Source: Frigoribacterium sp. PhB24
Lineage (GTDB): Bacteria > Actinomycetota > Actinomycetes > Actinomycetales > Microbacteriaceae
Direction of reading: 5' to 3'
Assembly: GCF_003755185.1 (NCBI RefSeq)
Contig: NZ_RKIC01000009.1
Location: forward strand, 558,001-622,000
DNA length: 64,000 nucleotides
The notes beneath the pieces were generated by a model. It was not told where the DNA came from. It was given only the letters and a program-made list of their open reading frames with translations, and ran no database searches. Made by a program: the position numbers and the translations under genes. Of the stretch, positions 1 through 11,456 are shown in pieces; the stretch's first letter is position 1; the number at the start of each line of letters is the position of its first letter.

Positions 1-421
1 CGCGCTGCAGACCGAACATCTCGCGCTCGTCGTCGGGCTCGGCGTGGTCGAACCCGAGGAGGTGCAGGATGCCGTGACAGGTGAGGAGCAGCATCTCGTC
101 GAGAGGGGCATGCCCCGCCGTGGCGGCCTGTGCGACGGCCACCTGCGGGCACACGACGATGTCGCCGAGGAGGCCGGCCGGGGTCGGCTCGTCCTCGGTG
201 CCCGGACGCAGCTCGTCCATGGGGAAGCTCAGCACGTCGGTCGGGCCGGGTTCGTCCATCCACTGGACGTGGAGTTGCTCCATCGCGGCCTCGTCGACGA
301 AGACGATCGCGAGCTCGGCCTCGGGGTGCACGTGCATCTGATCGAGCGCGAAGGTGGCCAGACGCTGGATCGTGGCCTCGTCGACCTCGACGGCGGATTC
401 GTTGGCGACCTCGATGCTCAC
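1..421 (-). CDS. ybeY: Endoribonuclease YbeY, partial (C-terminus beyond the window)
   Basis: Single-strand endoribonuclease of 16S rRNA 3' maturation and ribosome quality control; it is a zinc enzyme. Reading leftward from the GTG at 421, about 140 residues are visible. Near the end is the family's metal-binding signature [11 protein letters not shown], whose three histidines bind zinc. [12 protein letters not shown] block, typical of the family (consensus TDVLSFP), lies in the middle. The GTG overlaps the phoH stop by four bases (GTGA, 418-421), so translation is probably coupled. The stop codon lies off the left edge, so only a few C-terminal residues are missing. Confidence 0.95.
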   Translation of the reverse strand, partial: MSIEVANESAVEVDEATIQRLATFALDQMHVHPEAELAIVFVDEAAMEQLHVQWMDEPGPTDVLSFPMDELRPGTEDEPTPAGLLGDIVVCPQVAVAQAATAGHAPLDEMLLLTCHGILHLLGFDHAEPDDEREMFGLQR

Positions 422-1542
422 CGGGTTCCTCTCTTCGGCAGGCGGTCGCGGGCGTCGGCCCGCCGCTCGGCGCGGTTGCCCGACTCGGCCTGGTCATGTG
501 CCGCCTCGTGACGGCGGTGCTGCTGGGCCTGACGCTCGGCGTCGTAGGTCGTGTACGCGTCGACGATGCGACCGACGAGCGTGTGCCGCACGACGTCGTC
601 GCTGGTGAGACGGGCGAAGTGGATGTCGTCGATGCCGTCGAGCACCGTCGTGACGAGCTGGAGGCCGCTGGCCCCGGTGGGCAGGTCGACCTGGGTGACG
701 TCGCCCGTCACGACCATGCGCGAGCCGAAGCCGAGACGGGTGAGGAACATCTTCATCTGCTCGGGCGTCGTGTTCTGAGCCTCGTCGAGGACGACGAACG
801 CGTCGTTCAGGGTGCGACCGCGCATGTAGGCCAGGGGGGCCACCTCGACGGTGCCGGCCGCGAGCAGCTTCGGGACGATCTCGGGGTCCATCATCTCGTT
901 GAGCGCGTCGTAGAGCGGACGGAGGTACGGGTCGATCTTGTCAGTCAGTGTGCCCGGCAGGAATCCCAGTCGCTCGCCCGCCTCGACGGCCGGGCGCGTC
1001 AGGATGATGCGCTGGACCTCGCGACGCTGCAGCGCCTGGACGGCCTTCGCCATGGCGAGGTACGTCTTGCCGGTGCCGGCCGGGCCGATGCCGAACGTGA
1101 TGGTGTGCTGGTCGATCGCGTCGACGTACTCTTTCTGACCCGGTGTCTTCGCCCGCACGCCTTTGCCACGGCTGGTGACGATGGGTTGGCCGAAGACCTC
1201 GGACGGGCTGCCCTGCCCCGAGTCGAGCAGACGGGCCGACGTCACGACCTCGGCCGGACCGAGGTCGTGCCCGCCACGGACCATCGAGACGAGTTCGGCG
1301 ACGAGCCCCTCGGCCCGACCGACGGCGGCCGCGGGCCCCTCGAGGGTGACCTCGTTGCCCCGCACGAGCACGCGGACCTCGGGGTACTGCTTCTCGACCG
1401 CACGGAGCAGGCGGTCCTGCGGGCCCAGCAGCTGGACCATGGCGACGCCGTCGACGGTGACGTCGACACGCCGGACGTCGTCGCTCGTCGTGGGTGTCGT
1501 GGGTGTCGTGGGGCCGGTGGCGTTCGTGTCGCTAGTGGGCAA
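418..1542 (-). CDS. phoH: PhoH-like ATPase
   Basis: Cytoplasmic PhoH-family ATPase, usually linked to RNA metabolism and found beside ybeY. The Walker A motif is GPAGTGKT and the Walker B region reads VVLDEAQN, followed by the MVVTGD motif. An N-terminal KH-like segment of about 90 residues precedes the ATPase core. I place the start at the TTG at 1542 (374 residues): a strong GGAGGAAGG ribosome-binding site lies five bases upstream, and the start overlaps the end of the HIT gene by 11 bases. Longer in-frame starts run further into the HIT gene and are less likely. The basic C-terminal tail (about 40 residues, rich in R, H and A) looks disordered. Confidence 0.93.
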   Translation of the reverse strand: MPTSDTNATGPTTPTTPTTSDDVRRVDVTVDGVAMVQLLGPQDRLLRAVEKQYPEVRVLVRGNEVTLEGPAAAVGRAEGLVAELVSMVRGGHDLGPAEVVTSARLLDSGQGSPSEVFGQPIVTSRGKGVRAKTPGQKEYVDAIDQHTITFGIGPAGTGKTYLAMAKAVQALQRREVQRIILTRPAVEAGERLGFLPGTLTDKIDPYLRPLYDALNEMMDPEIVPKLLAAGTVEVAPLAYMRGRTLNDAFVVLDEAQNTTPEQMKMFLTRLGFGSRMVVTGDVTQVDLPTGASGLQLVTTVLDGIDDIHFARLTSDDVVRHTLVGRIVDAYTTYDAERQAQQHRRHEAAHDQAESGNRAERRADARDRLPKRGTR

Positions 1543-1909
1543 GGGTGCCTTCCTCCAGGGGACCACCGAGCACATGGGCGTGCACGTGGAACACGGTCTG
1601 CCCGGCGGATGCGCCGGTGTTGAAGATCAAACGGAACTCGGCCCCGGAGTGTTCCCCGAAGGCCACCGGATCGGCGGCGAGTCGCGCGGCGGTCGCGACC
1701 ATCTCGGCGAGCAGGGCCGGATCGCCCGCGGCGAGCTCGACGACGTCGCGGTAGGCCTGGGTCTTGGGCACCACGAGCAGGTGGACGGGTGCCTGCGGCG
1801 CGATGTCGCGGAACGCGAGGACGGTCTCGCTCTCGAACACGATGTCGGCGGGGATCTCGCGCGCGACGATTCGGCTGAAGACGGTGGGCTCGTCGGAGGT
1901 CTCGGACAT
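1532..1909 (-). CDS. HIT family protein (histidine triad nucleotide hydrolase)
   Basis: Small purine-nucleotide phosphoramidase or hydrolase of the HINT branch, about 125 residues. The catalytic triad reads HVHAHV near the C-terminus, and an N-terminal FSRIVAREIPA block is typical of HINT proteins. I chose the ATG at 1909 because a -10-like TACGAT (1917-1922) ends exactly seven bases upstream, predicting a leaderless mRNA; an ATG at 1918 overlaps that hexamer. The gene sits between rsmE and phoH, a common actinobacterial order. Substrate unknown. Confidence 0.92.
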   Translation of the reverse strand: MSETSDEPTVFSRIVAREIPADIVFESETVLAFRDIAPQAPVHLLVVPKTQAYRDVVELAAGDPALLAEMVATAARLAADPVAFGEHSGAEFRLIFNTGASAGQTVFHVHAHVLGGPLEEGTLAH

Positions 1910-1916
1910 GCTGCCC

Positions 1917-1922
1917 ATCGTA
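1917..1922 (-). promoter_or_regulatory. -10-like hexamer, predicted leaderless start of the HIT gene
   Basis: TACGAT on the minus strand, seven bases before the ATG at 1909. No Shine-Dalgarno sequence is visible between them. The -35 element is not recognisable. Confidence 0.4.
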
Positions 1923-1959
1923 GCGACGGCCGCCGACGGCGTCCTCGGTGGCCGCGCGC

Positions 1960-2703
1960 TCACCAGCGGCCGAGCCGCGCGCTCAGGACGGACAGGGCGG
2001 CGGGACCGGCCGTGGAGGTGCGCAGCACGGCGTCCCCGAGGCGCACGGCGCGAGCACCCGCCTCGGTGAGCTGCCGCAGCTCGGCGGGCGACACTCCGCC
2101 CTCGGGACCGACGACGACGACGACGCGGTCGGGCACCGCGCCTCCTGAGGTCAGGTCGACCGTCGTGAGCGCCTGCTCGGCCGACGGTTCGAGCACGAGC
2201 ACGAGATCGCGGGAGGCGCGCTCGGCCAGCTGCCTCGTCGTCGCGAGCCCGGACACCTCGGGTGCCCAGGGACGGATGGACTGCTTGGTCGCCTCGCGGA
2301 CGATCGACGACCAGCGGGTGAGCCCCTTGGCGACCTTGGGGCCCTCCCAGCGGGAGATGCTGCGGGCCGCGGCCCACGGGACGATCTCGTCGACGCCGAG
2401 CTCGGTCGCGGCCTGCACCGCGAGCTCGTCGCGGTCGCCCTTGGCGAGGGCCTGGGCGAGGACCAGCCGCGTCGTCGGCGGCTCGTGCTGCACCACCCGC
2501 GTCGCGAGCAGCACCAGCCGCTCGGGCGCCGCCTCGGTCACCTCGCCCTGGACCACGAGCCCGCGGGCGTTGCCGAGCGTCAGCGCCTCGCCCACCCGGA
2601 CACGGCTGACCGTGACCGCGTGCCGAGCCTCGGAACCGGTCAGCTCGACCGACGAACCGACCTCGGCGCCGGACAGGTCGTCGACCAGGTAGAAGTGCGC
2701 CAC
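1960..2703 (-). CDS. rsmE: 16S rRNA (uracil1498-N3)-methyltransferase RsmE
   Basis: SPOUT-class methyltransferase that modifies U1498 of 16S rRNA with S-adenosylmethionine; 247 residues, normal length. It has an N-terminal PUA-like RNA-binding domain (residues 1-75) and a C-terminal SPOUT fold. The motif VVVGPEGG lies near residue 200, followed by LGDAVLRTSTA, the AdoMet-binding knot. The usual ETA of this last motif reads STA here, a small deviation. The GTG start at 2703 is two bases beyond the dnaJ stop, so it is part of the hrcA-dnaJ transcription unit. Confidence 0.95.
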   Translation of the reverse strand: MAHFYLVDDLSGAEVGSSVELTGSEARHAVTVSRVRVGEALTLGNARGLVVQGEVTEAAPERLVLLATRVVQHEPPTTRLVLAQALAKGDRDELAVQAATELGVDEIVPWAAARSISRWEGPKVAKGLTRWSSIVREATKQSIRPWAPEVSGLATTRQLAERASRDLVLVLEPSAEQALTTVDLTSGGAVPDRVVVVVGPEGGVSPAELRQLTEAGARAVRLGDAVLRTSTAGPAALSVLSARLGRW

Positions 2704-2705
2704 GA

Positions 2706-3821
2706 TCAGAAGTTCAGGAAGCGGTCGCGCAACTTGCCGAAGAGACCCTGCTGGAAGTGCGACAGCTCGGGCGCCTGCGAGCGTCGACCCGCGGCGAACT
2801 TCTCGATCAGCTCTCGCTCTTTGTGGCTGAGCTTGGTCGGGGTGACCACCTGCACACCGATCTTGAGGTCACCTCGTCCCGTGCCGCGCAATCGCGTGAT
2901 GCCTCGATCTTTCACGGTGATGATGTCGGCGCTCTGCGTGCCGGGCTTGATCTCGACCTCGATCTCGCCGTCGAGCCCGGTGAGCGTCGTCGACGTGCCC
3001 AGGACGGCGTCGGCCATCTGCACCTCGAGCGTCGCGAGCAGGTCGTCGCCGTTGCGGCTGTACGTGTCGTGGTGCCGCACCTTGACCTCGAGGTAGAGGT
3101 CGCCGTTCGGGCCGCCGGCCTGACCGACCTCGCCCTGACCCGGCAGCTGGAGCCTGAGACCCGTGTCCACGCCCGCGGGGATGTCGATGGGGATCGATCG
3201 GCGGGCCCGTACGCGGCCCTGCCCTTGACAGGTGGGGCAGGGGTTCGGGATGACGGTGCCGTAGCCGCGGCAGGTGCCGCACGGGCTCGACGTCATGACG
3301 TTGCCGAGCAACGACCGCACGGTGCGCTGGATCTGGCCAGAGCCTCCGCAGATGTCGCAGGTCTGCGGCGAGGTGCCGGGGGCGCAGCACGAGCCGCTGC
3401 ACGTGTCGCAGAGGACGGCCGTGTCGACCTCGATGTCGCGCTGGGTGCCGAAGACGATGTCGTCGAGGTCGACCTCGAGGCGCAGCAGCGCGTCCTGCCC
3501 CCGCTCTCGCCGGCTCCGGGGCCCCTGGCGCTGGCCCTGGCCGCCGCCGCCGAAGAAGGCGTCGAAGATGTCGCCGAAGCCGGCGGCCCCGCCTCCCCCG
3601 CCCCCGCCGAAGCCGGGCTGCGGACCGAGGTCGTAGCGCTCGCGCTGCTGCGGGTCGCTGAGCACGTCGTAGGCGTGCGTCACGTCCTTGAACCGCTCGG
3701 ACGCCTCGGGGCTGGGGTTGACGTCGGGGTGCAGCTCGCGAGCGAGCTTGCGGTACGCCTTCTTGATCTCTTCCGGGGTCGCCTGACGGTCGACTCCGAG
3801 GACGTCGTAATGATCTGCCAC
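2706..3821 (-). CDS. dnaJ: Chaperone DnaJ
   Basis: Hsp40 co-chaperone that stimulates DnaK ATP hydrolysis and delivers unfolded substrates; 371 residues from the GTG at 3821. The J domain holds HPD at residues 31-33, followed by a glycine-rich linker. Four zinc motifs follow ([31 protein letters not shown]), then the two substrate-binding beta domains. In the first zinc motif the last glycine is replaced (CSGSC), but all metal cysteines are present. It follows hrcA by 109 bases. This is the HrcA-linked copy; a dnaK-linked copy is common in actinobacteria but is not in the window. Confidence 0.96.
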   Translation of the reverse strand: MADHYDVLGVDRQATPEEIKKAYRKLARELHPDVNPSPEASERFKDVTHAYDVLSDPQQRERYDLGPQPGFGGGGGGGAAGFGDIFDAFFGGGGQGQRQGPRSRRERGQDALLRLEVDLDDIVFGTQRDIEVDTAVLCDTCSGSCCAPGTSPQTCDICGGSGQIQRTVRSLLGNVMTSSPCGTCRGYGTVIPNPCPTCQGQGRVRARRSIPIDIPAGVDTGLRLQLPGQGEVGQAGGPNGDLYLEVKVRHHDTYSRNGDDLLATLEVQMADAVLGTSTTLTGLDGEIEVEIKPGTQSADIITVKDRGITRLRGTGRGDLKIGVQVVTPTKLSHKERELIEKFAAGRRSQAPELSHFQQGLFGKLRDRFLNF

Positions 3822-3930
3822 TGGTTCTCGTCTGCCTCTGGTGTGGTGTGGTGGTCTTCCCGGCGGGGCCGGGCCCGGCGGACCGGGACGGGGGTGGGGG
3901 TCGCGTGACGGCCGGGGCCGCAGGTGTCGG

Positions 3931-4953
3931 CTACCGCTCGGCGAGCAGCGACGACAGGTAACGGGCGACGGCACGCACCGCCGCCATGTTGGTCGAGTAG
4001 TCCATGCGCATGGGACCGAGGACGCCGAGTCGTGCGATCTCGCTGCCCTGCGTCGAGTACCCGCTGGCCAAGACGGACGCCTGGGACAGCCCGAAGGAGG
4101 CGTTCTCGCGTCCGATGCTCGCGGCCACGTCGACGGCGTCGAGTTGCATCTCGCCGAACAGTCGGAGCAGGGCGACCTGCTCTTCTATCGCCTCGAGCAC
4201 CGGGTAGAGGTCGCCGCTGAAGTCGTCGCCCGTCCGCACGAGGTTAGCCGCACCGGCCATGACGAGGCGGTCCTGGCGACCGGCCGCGATCTGCTCGGTG
4301 AGGCTGGCGACCACGATGCCGACGACCGCCGCGAGGTCGGGGCGGAAACGAGCCGGCAGGTCGGCGAGGGCCGTGGAGGCCTCGGCGAGGGGACGTCCGC
4401 CGACCGCGGCGTTGACGGCGGCCCGCAGTTCGGACAGGAAGGCCTCGTCGACGGTGGTGCGGATGTCGACGACCCGCTGCTCGACCTGGCCGCTGTCGGT
4501 GATGAGCACCGTCATGACGCGACCGTCGCCCAGGCTCACCAGCTCGACGTGACGCACGCGGGCCCGCGAGAAGGTGGGGTACTGGACCAGGGCGACCTGG
4601 TTGGTGAGCTGGGACAGTAGTCGGACCGTCCGCCCGAGCACCTCGTCGAGGTCGGTCGAGTCGCCGAGGAAGGTCTCGATGGCCTGACGTTGGGCCGCGC
4701 TGAGGGGCCGCAGGTCGGCGAGCTGGTTGACGAAGAGCCGGTAGCCCTTGTCGGTCGGCACGCGGCCCGACGAGGTGTGCGGTGCCGCGATGAGCTCTTC
4801 TTCTTCGAGCAGGGCCATGTCGTTACGGATCGTCGCGGCCGAGACGCCGAACTGGTGTCGCTCGACGATGGACTTCGACCCCACCGGCTCGCGGGACGCG
4901 ACGTAGTCGTGGACGATGACCCGCAGCACTTCGAGACCGCGTTCGGAGACCAT
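3931..4953 (-). CDS. hrcA: Heat-inducible transcription repressor HrcA
   Basis: Repressor of class I heat-shock genes that binds CIRCE operators; 340 residues. The N-terminal winged helix covers roughly residues 1-80 ([18 protein letters not shown], then [12 protein letters not shown]), followed by the GAF-like dimerisation domain. The ATG at 4953 has a good GAGAGGTG ribosome-binding site. A degenerate CIRCE lies at 5012-5038, 58 bases upstream, so the gene should repress itself and the downstream dnaJ-rsmE-HIT-phoH-ybeY chain. Confidence 0.96.
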   Translation of the reverse strand: MVSERGLEVLRVIVHDYVASREPVGSKSIVERHQFGVSAATIRNDMALLEEEELIAAPHTSSGRVPTDKGYRLFVNQLADLRPLSAAQRQAIETFLGDSTDLDEVLGRTVRLLSQLTNQVALVQYPTFSRARVRHVELVSLGDGRVMTVLITDSGQVEQRVVDIRTTVDEAFLSELRAAVNAAVGGRPLAEASTALADLPARFRPDLAAVVGIVVASLTEQIAAGRQDRLVMAGAANLVRTGDDFSGDLYPVLEAIEEQVALLRLFGEMQLDAVDVAASIGRENASFGLSQASVLASGYSTQGSEIARLGVLGPMRMDYSTNMAAVRAVARYLSSLLAER

Positions 4954-5011
4954 GACGCACCTCTCTTCGCTCGACCGCCCCCCAGGTCGTCCGCACGCCG
5001 GGCGACCGGGC

Positions 5012-5043
5012 CTGGCACTCGACGTGCCGGACTGCCAATCGTA
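5012..5043 (-). promoter_or_regulatory. CIRCE-like HrcA operator with overlapping hrcA promoter
   Basis: On the plus strand this reads CTGGCACTC, nine bases, then GACTGCCAA (5012-5038). Each arm matches the CIRCE consensus TTAGCACTC-N9-GAGTGCTAA at seven of nine positions, with the exact N9 spacing. On the minus strand a -10-like TACGAT (5038-5043) touches the operator, so bound HrcA would cover the transcription start. The match and its position upstream of hrcA are seen directly; repression is inferred from the family. Confidence 0.8.
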
Positions 5044-5134
5044 CGTCACCTCCGTCTCGGGGCCTACTCGCGCCGCGCCCGGCTGCCCTAGGGTGGCGGG
5101 GACATCCGCAGGACACTCACGAACAGGTGCAGCC

Positions 5135-5611
5135 ATGACCGAGACCCCTCCCGCCCAGCCGAACGACCCGCAGAGCGGTCGGCCCGGCCAGAACGGCCAG
5201 CCTCACGGGCACGGCCGGCCCGGCCCCGGCCAGCCCGGCCCCGGCTACGGCCAGCAGCCCGGCTACCAGGCACAGCCCGTCCAGCCGATGCGTCCCGAGG
5301 ACGAGAAGCTCTGGGCGACCCTCATCCACCTCGGCGGCATCATCTTCGCCTTCGTCCCGGCCCTCGTCGGCTACCTCGTGCTCAAGGACCGCGGGCCGTT
5401 CATCCGCGAGCACACCCGGTCGGCGTTGAACTTCCAGATCACCATGGCGATCGTCTACGTGATCTCGGCGATCCTGGCGGTCATCGTCATCGGGGGCGTG
5501 CTGGCACTGGTCGCCGGCGTGCTCGTCATCATCTTCTCGATCATCGCCGCCGTCGCGGCCAACAAGGGGCAGTGGTACAAGTACCCGCTGACCTTCGAGT
5601 TCGTGAAGTAG
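5135..5611 (+). CDS. DUF4870 domain membrane protein
   Basis: A 158-residue membrane protein. The first 50 residues are a disordered, proline-, glycine- and glutamine-rich tail (repeats such as GPGQPGPGYGQQPGY). A DUF4870 domain follows: DEKLWATLIHLGG, then about three hydrophobic helices between residues 60 and 145. Start is ATG 5135 with AGGTG upstream. Its function is not known. It is divergent from hrcA across a 180-base region that holds the CIRCE operator, but a TAGGGT at 5090-5095 suggests its own promoter. Confidence 0.85.
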   Translation: MTETPPAQPNDPQSGRPGQNGQPHGHGRPGPGQPGPGYGQQPGYQAQPVQPMRPEDEKLWATLIHLGGIIFAFVPALVGYLVLKDRGPFIREHTRSALNFQITMAIVYVISAILAVIVIGGVLALVAGVLVIIFSIIAAVAANKGQWYKYPLTFEFVK

Positions 5612-5642
5612 ACGCTCGACCCGCCCGCACGGGCACGACGCG

Positions 5643-5672
5643 AGGCGCGACTCCCCCCCGGGAGCCGCGCCT
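5643..5672. terminator. Hairpin terminator between DUF4870 gene and hemW
   Basis: Arms 5643-5655 (AGGCGCGACTCCC) and 5660-5672 (GGGAGCCGCGCCT) pair with one mismatch around a CCCC loop. It lies between convergent genes and can serve both. No clear T-tract follows. The right arm contains one copy of the dispersed CGCGCCTCCT motif (5666-5675). Confidence 0.65.
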
Positions 5673-5744
5673 CCTGCGTTCTGGGCCCGTGCCTCCCGGG
5701 TGCGCCGGCGGCCGAGGGCACGGCACCGTCGGCCGGGCGGCGGA

Positions 5745-6971
5745 TCAGTCGGGCAGGAGGCGCCGCACGACGGCATCGGCCATGAGGCGGCCCTCGCGCG
5801 TGAGGACGACCCGCCCTTGCAGGGCCGGACGCCCCTCGACCCATCCGTCGGCGATGAGGCCGGCGACCGCCTGGCGACCGTCGTCGTCGAGTTCGGAGGT
5901 CGGCAGCCCTTCACGGATGCGCACCCCGAGCAGCACGCGCTCGACCCGACGCGTCTCGTCGTCGAGGGTCTCGCGCCCGGCGGCCGGTGACTCGCCCGCG
6001 GCCATGCGCTGTTGATACGCGGCCGGGTGCTTGACGTTCCACCAGCGGACGCCGCCGACGTGGCTGTGCGCGCCCGGTCCGACGCCCCACCAGTCGTGGC
6101 CCTGCCAGTAGGCCAGGTTGTGTCGCGACCGGTGCTCGAGGCCACGCGACCAGTTGCTGACCTCGTACCAGTCGTATCCGGCCTCGGCGAGCCGGTCGTC
6201 GGCGATCTCGTACATGTCGGCCGCGGTGTCGTCGTCGGGCGTCGGGACCTCGCCGCGCTTGATCTGGCGGGCGAGCTTGGTGCCCTCTTCGACGATCAGC
6301 GAGTAGGCCGAGAGGTGGTCCGGTCGCTGCTCGAGGGCGACGTCGAGCGAACGCCTCCAGTCGTCGAGGGTCTCACCGGGCGTGCCGTAGATGAGGTCGA
6401 GGCTGACGTCGAGCCCGGCGTCGCGCGCCCAGCGGACGACGAACGGGATGCGCTCGGGGTCGTGCGTGCGCTCGAGGGTGGCGAGCACGCTCGGGACGGC
6501 CGACTGCATGCCGAAGCTGACACGCGTGAAGCCGGCGTCGGCGAGCTGCTGCAGGTAGGCGGCGTCCACCGAGTCGGGGTTCGCCTCGGTCGTCACCTCG
6601 GCACCGGGCTCGAGACCCCAGGTGTCGACCATCGCGTGCAGCATCGAGGTGAGATCGCCCGAGGGCAGCATCGTCGGGGTGCCCCCACCGAAGAACACCG
6701 AGGAGGCGCGGCGCGGCGGCAGGCCCGCCTCGCGCAGCACCCGGCCGCCGAGCTCGATCTCGGCGACGGCCTGCCCGGCGTAGTCGTCGCGGCGCGCGCC
6801 CCGCAGCTCGTCGCCCGTGTAGGTGTTGAAGTCGCAGTAACCGCAGCGGACCCGGCAGAACGGCACGTGGAGGTAGACCCCGAAGTTGCGCCTGTCGGCG
6901 TCGATCGCGACGGTCTCGGGCAGGCGTCCGTCGACGGGGGCGGGATCGCCGAGGGGAAGGGCTCCGGGCAC
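5745..6971 (-). CDS. hemW: Radical SAM heme chaperone HemW (formerly called HemN-like)
   Basis: Radical SAM protein of the HemW group, thought to carry and transfer heme to proteins such as respiratory cytochromes; 408 residues. The iron-sulfur motif is CRVRCGYCDF (CxxxCxxC) near residue 40, followed by FFGGGTPTML. The C-terminal HemN-type domain includes the NLAYWQGHDWWGVGPGAHS region. It has the fourth position F after the cysteine cluster typical of HemW. The GTG at 6971 lies two bases beyond the DUF1990 stop, indicating one transcript with it and lepA. Confidence 0.92.
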   Translation of the reverse strand: MPGALPLGDPAPVDGRLPETVAIDADRRNFGVYLHVPFCRVRCGYCDFNTYTGDELRGARRDDYAGQAVAEIELGGRVLREAGLPPRRASSVFFGGGTPTMLPSGDLTSMLHAMVDTWGLEPGAEVTTEANPDSVDAAYLQQLADAGFTRVSFGMQSAVPSVLATLERTHDPERIPFVVRWARDAGLDVSLDLIYGTPGETLDDWRRSLDVALEQRPDHLSAYSLIVEEGTKLARQIKRGEVPTPDDDTAADMYEIADDRLAEAGYDWYEVSNWSRGLEHRSRHNLAYWQGHDWWGVGPGAHSHVGGVRWWNVKHPAAYQQRMAAGESPAAGRETLDDETRRVERVLLGVRIREGLPTSELDDDGRQAVAGLIADGWVEGRPALQGRVVLTREGRLMADAVVRRLLPD

Positions 6972-6973
6972 CG

Positions 6974-7747
6974 TCAGGCGCCGGTTCCTGCAGCGTCGCC
7001 GCGCGGGCCGGTCGGGGGACGTTCGTCGCCGCGGGGGTCGCCCACCCCGGCCTCGGTGTCTTCCACGACGACGACCTCGTCGGTCTGCTCGCCCTTGTCG
7101 TTCAGGCTGAGGGCTCGAAGGTACCGCTTCGTGTACTGCGCCTGCGTGCGTCGCAGGAACGGTGCCACGAGGCGCCACTTCGCACTCGACGGCTTCGAGA
7201 ACGACCGGATGGAGAGCCAGACCGAACCGTCGTCGGTCTGGTCGACGATCCAGGACTCCTCGCCGCTCTCGGGGTGGCCGTCGAGGGTTCCGTACGCGAA
7301 GCCCTTGCGCTTCGGTTCGTCGATCACGTAGACGACCCGCACCGGGGCCTCGACCGTGCGCCCGTAGGCCTCGATGCTGAGCGTGGCGGTCGTGCCCGCC
7401 GTGAGCAGGGGCGTGCCGTCGGGCGAGTACCGCGACTCGTCGCGGGCGGTCGCCCACTCGGCCGCGTCGACCGGTTGCCCGTGCTCGTCGAACTGGACCG
7501 GCGTGTACTCGCCCTCGTCGGCCGGCGGTACGCTGTCGACCCGGACGCGGATGCCGCTGCGCTCTTGGATCTGCCAGGTCATGGTGGCGATCCACGCCGC
7601 AGCGAAACGGGCGTCGCCGTGGCCGACACGGGCCCGGTACTCGGCCGGCTTGAAGCCCTTCGGCGGGTACTGCATCAGGTCGGGGGCCTGCGTCGCCCCG
7701 ACCTCGCCGTAGGTCGTGCGGGTCTCGGTGTGGGTGGCTCGACGCAT
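6974..7747 (-). CDS. DUF1990 family protein
   Basis: A 257-residue protein. A TYGEVGATQ block near the N-terminus, the RVGHGDARFAAA segment, and VIDEPKRKGFAYGTLDGHPE in the middle are characteristic of DUF1990. The C-terminal 40 residues are acidic and look disordered. The gene starts five bases beyond the lepA stop and ends two bases before hemW. No biochemical function is established; the fold may be of the START-like kind, which is inference. Confidence 0.82.
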   Translation of the reverse strand: MRRATHTETRTTYGEVGATQAPDLMQYPPKGFKPAEYRARVGHGDARFAAAWIATMTWQIQERSGIRVRVDSVPPADEGEYTPVQFDEHGQPVDAAEWATARDESRYSPDGTPLLTAGTTATLSIEAYGRTVEAPVRVVYVIDEPKRKGFAYGTLDGHPESGEESWIVDQTDDGSVWLSIRSFSKPSSAKWRLVAPFLRRTQAQYTKRYLRALSLNDKGEQTDEVVVVEDTEAGVGDPRGDERPPTGPRGDAAGTGA

Positions 7748-7752
7748 GGGCC

Positions 7753-9603
<1,851 letters not shown>

Positions 9604-9697
9604 ACGATCCTCTGGGGGTGGTGGGCGGGGGTACCCCACGATTCTCCCACGCCGGGGCGCCGGTTCGGGCGTCGAGCCGCTCCGGCGGGGTCGCCGC

Positions 9698-10006
9698 TCA
9701 GCCGGCGGTGCCGGGGAGGAGTGCGAGGACGCCCGCTCCCCCGACGACGGCGAGACCGATCGCGAGCGCGATCACCGTGCCCACGAGCATGACGACGGAC
9801 GAGACGATGCCGATGAGCGCCATCGTGCGGCCCTCGGGCTCACGCCGGCGGGACAGGATGCCGAGGACGAGACCCGCGATCGGGACGACGAAGGTGAAGC
9901 CGAAGCCGATCGAGGCGAGGCCGAGCACGAGGCTCCAGACCGCGAGGGGAGAGCGGATGCCCGTGGTCGGGACGGAGACGGGGGTGTTCAGGGGTTGGTT
10001 CGTCAT
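9698..10006 (-). CDS. DUF4190 domain small membrane protein
   Basis: A 102-residue protein with two long hydrophobic segments (roughly residues 25-50 and 62-97) joined by [15 protein letters not shown]. This arrangement, with the [17 protein letters not shown] opening, is typical of DUF4190. Function unknown. A TAGGCT hexamer six bases before the ATG predicts a leaderless mRNA. Confidence 0.82.
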   Translation of the reverse strand: MTNQPLNTPVSVPTTGIRSPLAVWSLVLGLASIGFGFTFVVPIAGLVLGILSRRREPEGRTMALIGIVSSVVMLVGTVIALAIGLAVVGGAGVLALLPGTAG

Positions 10007-10012
10007 GGTTCG

Positions 10013-10018
10013 AGCCTA
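10013..10018 (-). promoter_or_regulatory. -10 hexamer, leaderless start of the DUF4190 gene
   Basis: TAGGCT on the minus strand, then six bases, then ATG at 10006. No ribosome-binding site is visible. Confidence 0.5.
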
Positions 10019-10060
10019 GGAAGCCCTCCGCGTCGACCCCAGGGGGTTGACCCCCGGATG

Positions 10061-11212
10061 TCAGCGGGGGTCACCCGGCGCGGGCAGCTTGCCGAGTCCC
10101 CGAGTGATCACCTCGGGCGCCGACGCGAGACAGACCCTGATCCACCCCTCACCGCTCCGCCCGAAGGCGCTGCCGGGCGCGACCGCGACCCGCTCCGTCA
10201 GCAGGAACCGCTCGGCCCACCCCGCGACGTCGCCCCGCGAGGCGTGGCCCATGTCGATCCAGAGGTAGAAGGCGCCCGTGGGTTCGAGGTACCGGATGCC
10301 CCGGTCGGCCAGCAGGGTCGTGGCGAGGACGAGGTTGCTCCGATAATGCTCGCGGGCGTCGGCCACGGACTGGTGGTCCCCCACGATGGCGGCGAGGGCG
10401 GCGTGCTGGTCGGGCTCCGCGACGCAACTGATCGCCGCCTCCTGGACGGTGCGCATGGTCTCGGCGAGCCCCTTGGGCGTCACGAGGTAGCCGACCCGCA
10501 CCCCCGTCATGGCGTAGGTCTTGCTCAACGAGAAGACGCTGAACACCCGGTCGTCGGTGTCGAGCGACGCGAGGCTGACGTGTCTCGGCCCGTAGGTGAA
10601 GTACTCGTAGACCTCGTCGCTGAGCACCCACAGGTCGTGCCTCCGGGCGAAGTCGAGCAGGCGCCGCAGCGTCTCTTCGGGGTAGACGACGCCGAGGGGG
10701 TTCGACGGGCTGTTGACCACGATGACGCGGGTGCGGTCGCCGACGAGGTTCTCGAGCTCGTCGAGGTCGGGGTGGAAGTCGAGGTCAGGTGTCAGCGTGT
10801 ACGGGACGGGCACGGCGTCGAGCATGCGCGCGTTCATCGTGAAGGTCGTGTAGCCGGGGTCGGGGACGAGGACCTCGTCACCCGCCGCGAGCAGGAGCCC
10901 CATGGCCTGGTGCAGGGCCTGCGTGCCGCCGACGGTGACCCAGACCTGCTCGAGGTCGACGTGCACGTCGTTCTCGCGGGCCAGTTTGGCCACGAGCGCC
11001 TCGCGCAGGGCGGGGATGCCGCCGTTCGGCGTGTAGCCCGTCCGGTCGTCGGCCCAGGCGCGGCGGGCCGCGTCGGCGATGTGGCGGGCCACGGGCACGT
11101 CGGGCTCGCCCACCACGAGCATGTCGACGTCGTCCAGCTGGGCCGCGAGCTCGAACACCCGACGGATTCCGGACGCGGGCACGGTGGTCATGTGGGGCGC
11201 GAGCTGAGGCAT
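10061..11212 (-). CDS. Class I/II pyridoxal-phosphate aminotransferase
   Basis: Fold type I aminotransferase, 383 residues; the amino acid substrate cannot be told from sequence. Motifs in order: [13 protein letters not shown] (substrate-side loop), [19 protein letters not shown], and [16 protein letters not shown], where the lysine of SLSK binds PLP. A C-terminal arginine region (EGWIRVCLA) fits carboxylate binding. The start ATG 11212 is six bases after a minus-strand TACCGT. It is divergent from rpsT and monocistronic. Confidence 0.9.
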   Translation of the reverse strand: MPQLAPHMTTVPASGIRRVFELAAQLDDVDMLVVGEPDVPVARHIADAARRAWADDRTGYTPNGGIPALREALVAKLARENDVHVDLEQVWVTVGGTQALHQAMGLLLAAGDEVLVPDPGYTTFTMNARMLDAVPVPYTLTPDLDFHPDLDELENLVGDRTRVIVVNSPSNPLGVVYPEETLRRLLDFARRHDLWVLSDEVYEYFTYGPRHVSLASLDTDDRVFSVFSLSKTYAMTGVRVGYLVTPKGLAETMRTVQEAAISCVAEPDQHAALAAIVGDHQSVADAREHYRSNLVLATTLLADRGIRYLEPTGAFYLWIDMGHASRGDVAGWAERFLLTERVAVAPGSAFGRSGEGWIRVCLASAPEVITRGLGKLPAPGDPR

Positions 11213-11218
11213 GATGGC

Positions 11219-11224
11219 ACGGTA
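11219..11224 (-). promoter_or_regulatory. -10 hexamer, leaderless start of the aminotransferase
   Basis: TACCGT on the minus strand, then six bases, then ATG at 11212. There is no ribosome-binding site; -35 not recognisable. Confidence 0.4.
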
Positions 11225-11261
11225 CCCCGGACGACACGGCACGCCGACGGACCGGCGCTCG

Positions 11262-11290
11262 TTGAGAGTCGGGCCTGCTGCTGGTAACGT
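11262..11290 (+). promoter_or_regulatory. Promoter of rpsT
   Basis: TTGAGA at 11262-11267, a 17-base spacer, then TAACGT at 11285-11290. Spacing and both hexamers fit a sigma-70-type vegetative promoter. It leaves an untranslated leader of about 160 bases before the rpsT GTG. Confidence 0.7.
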
Positions 11291-11456
11291 TGCCTGTTGG
11301 CTTGCGCGTTACGTCTGCAGTGGCGGAACGCGATCGCAGCCGAGAGCCGCTCCGGTGGCCATCACCGGCGGCAGCACCGGGTCGATCGATTCACGTCGGT
11401 CGGACGCTCGGCTGGCGCACATCCGTCCGAGACACAGAATCCAGAAAGTAGTTCAC

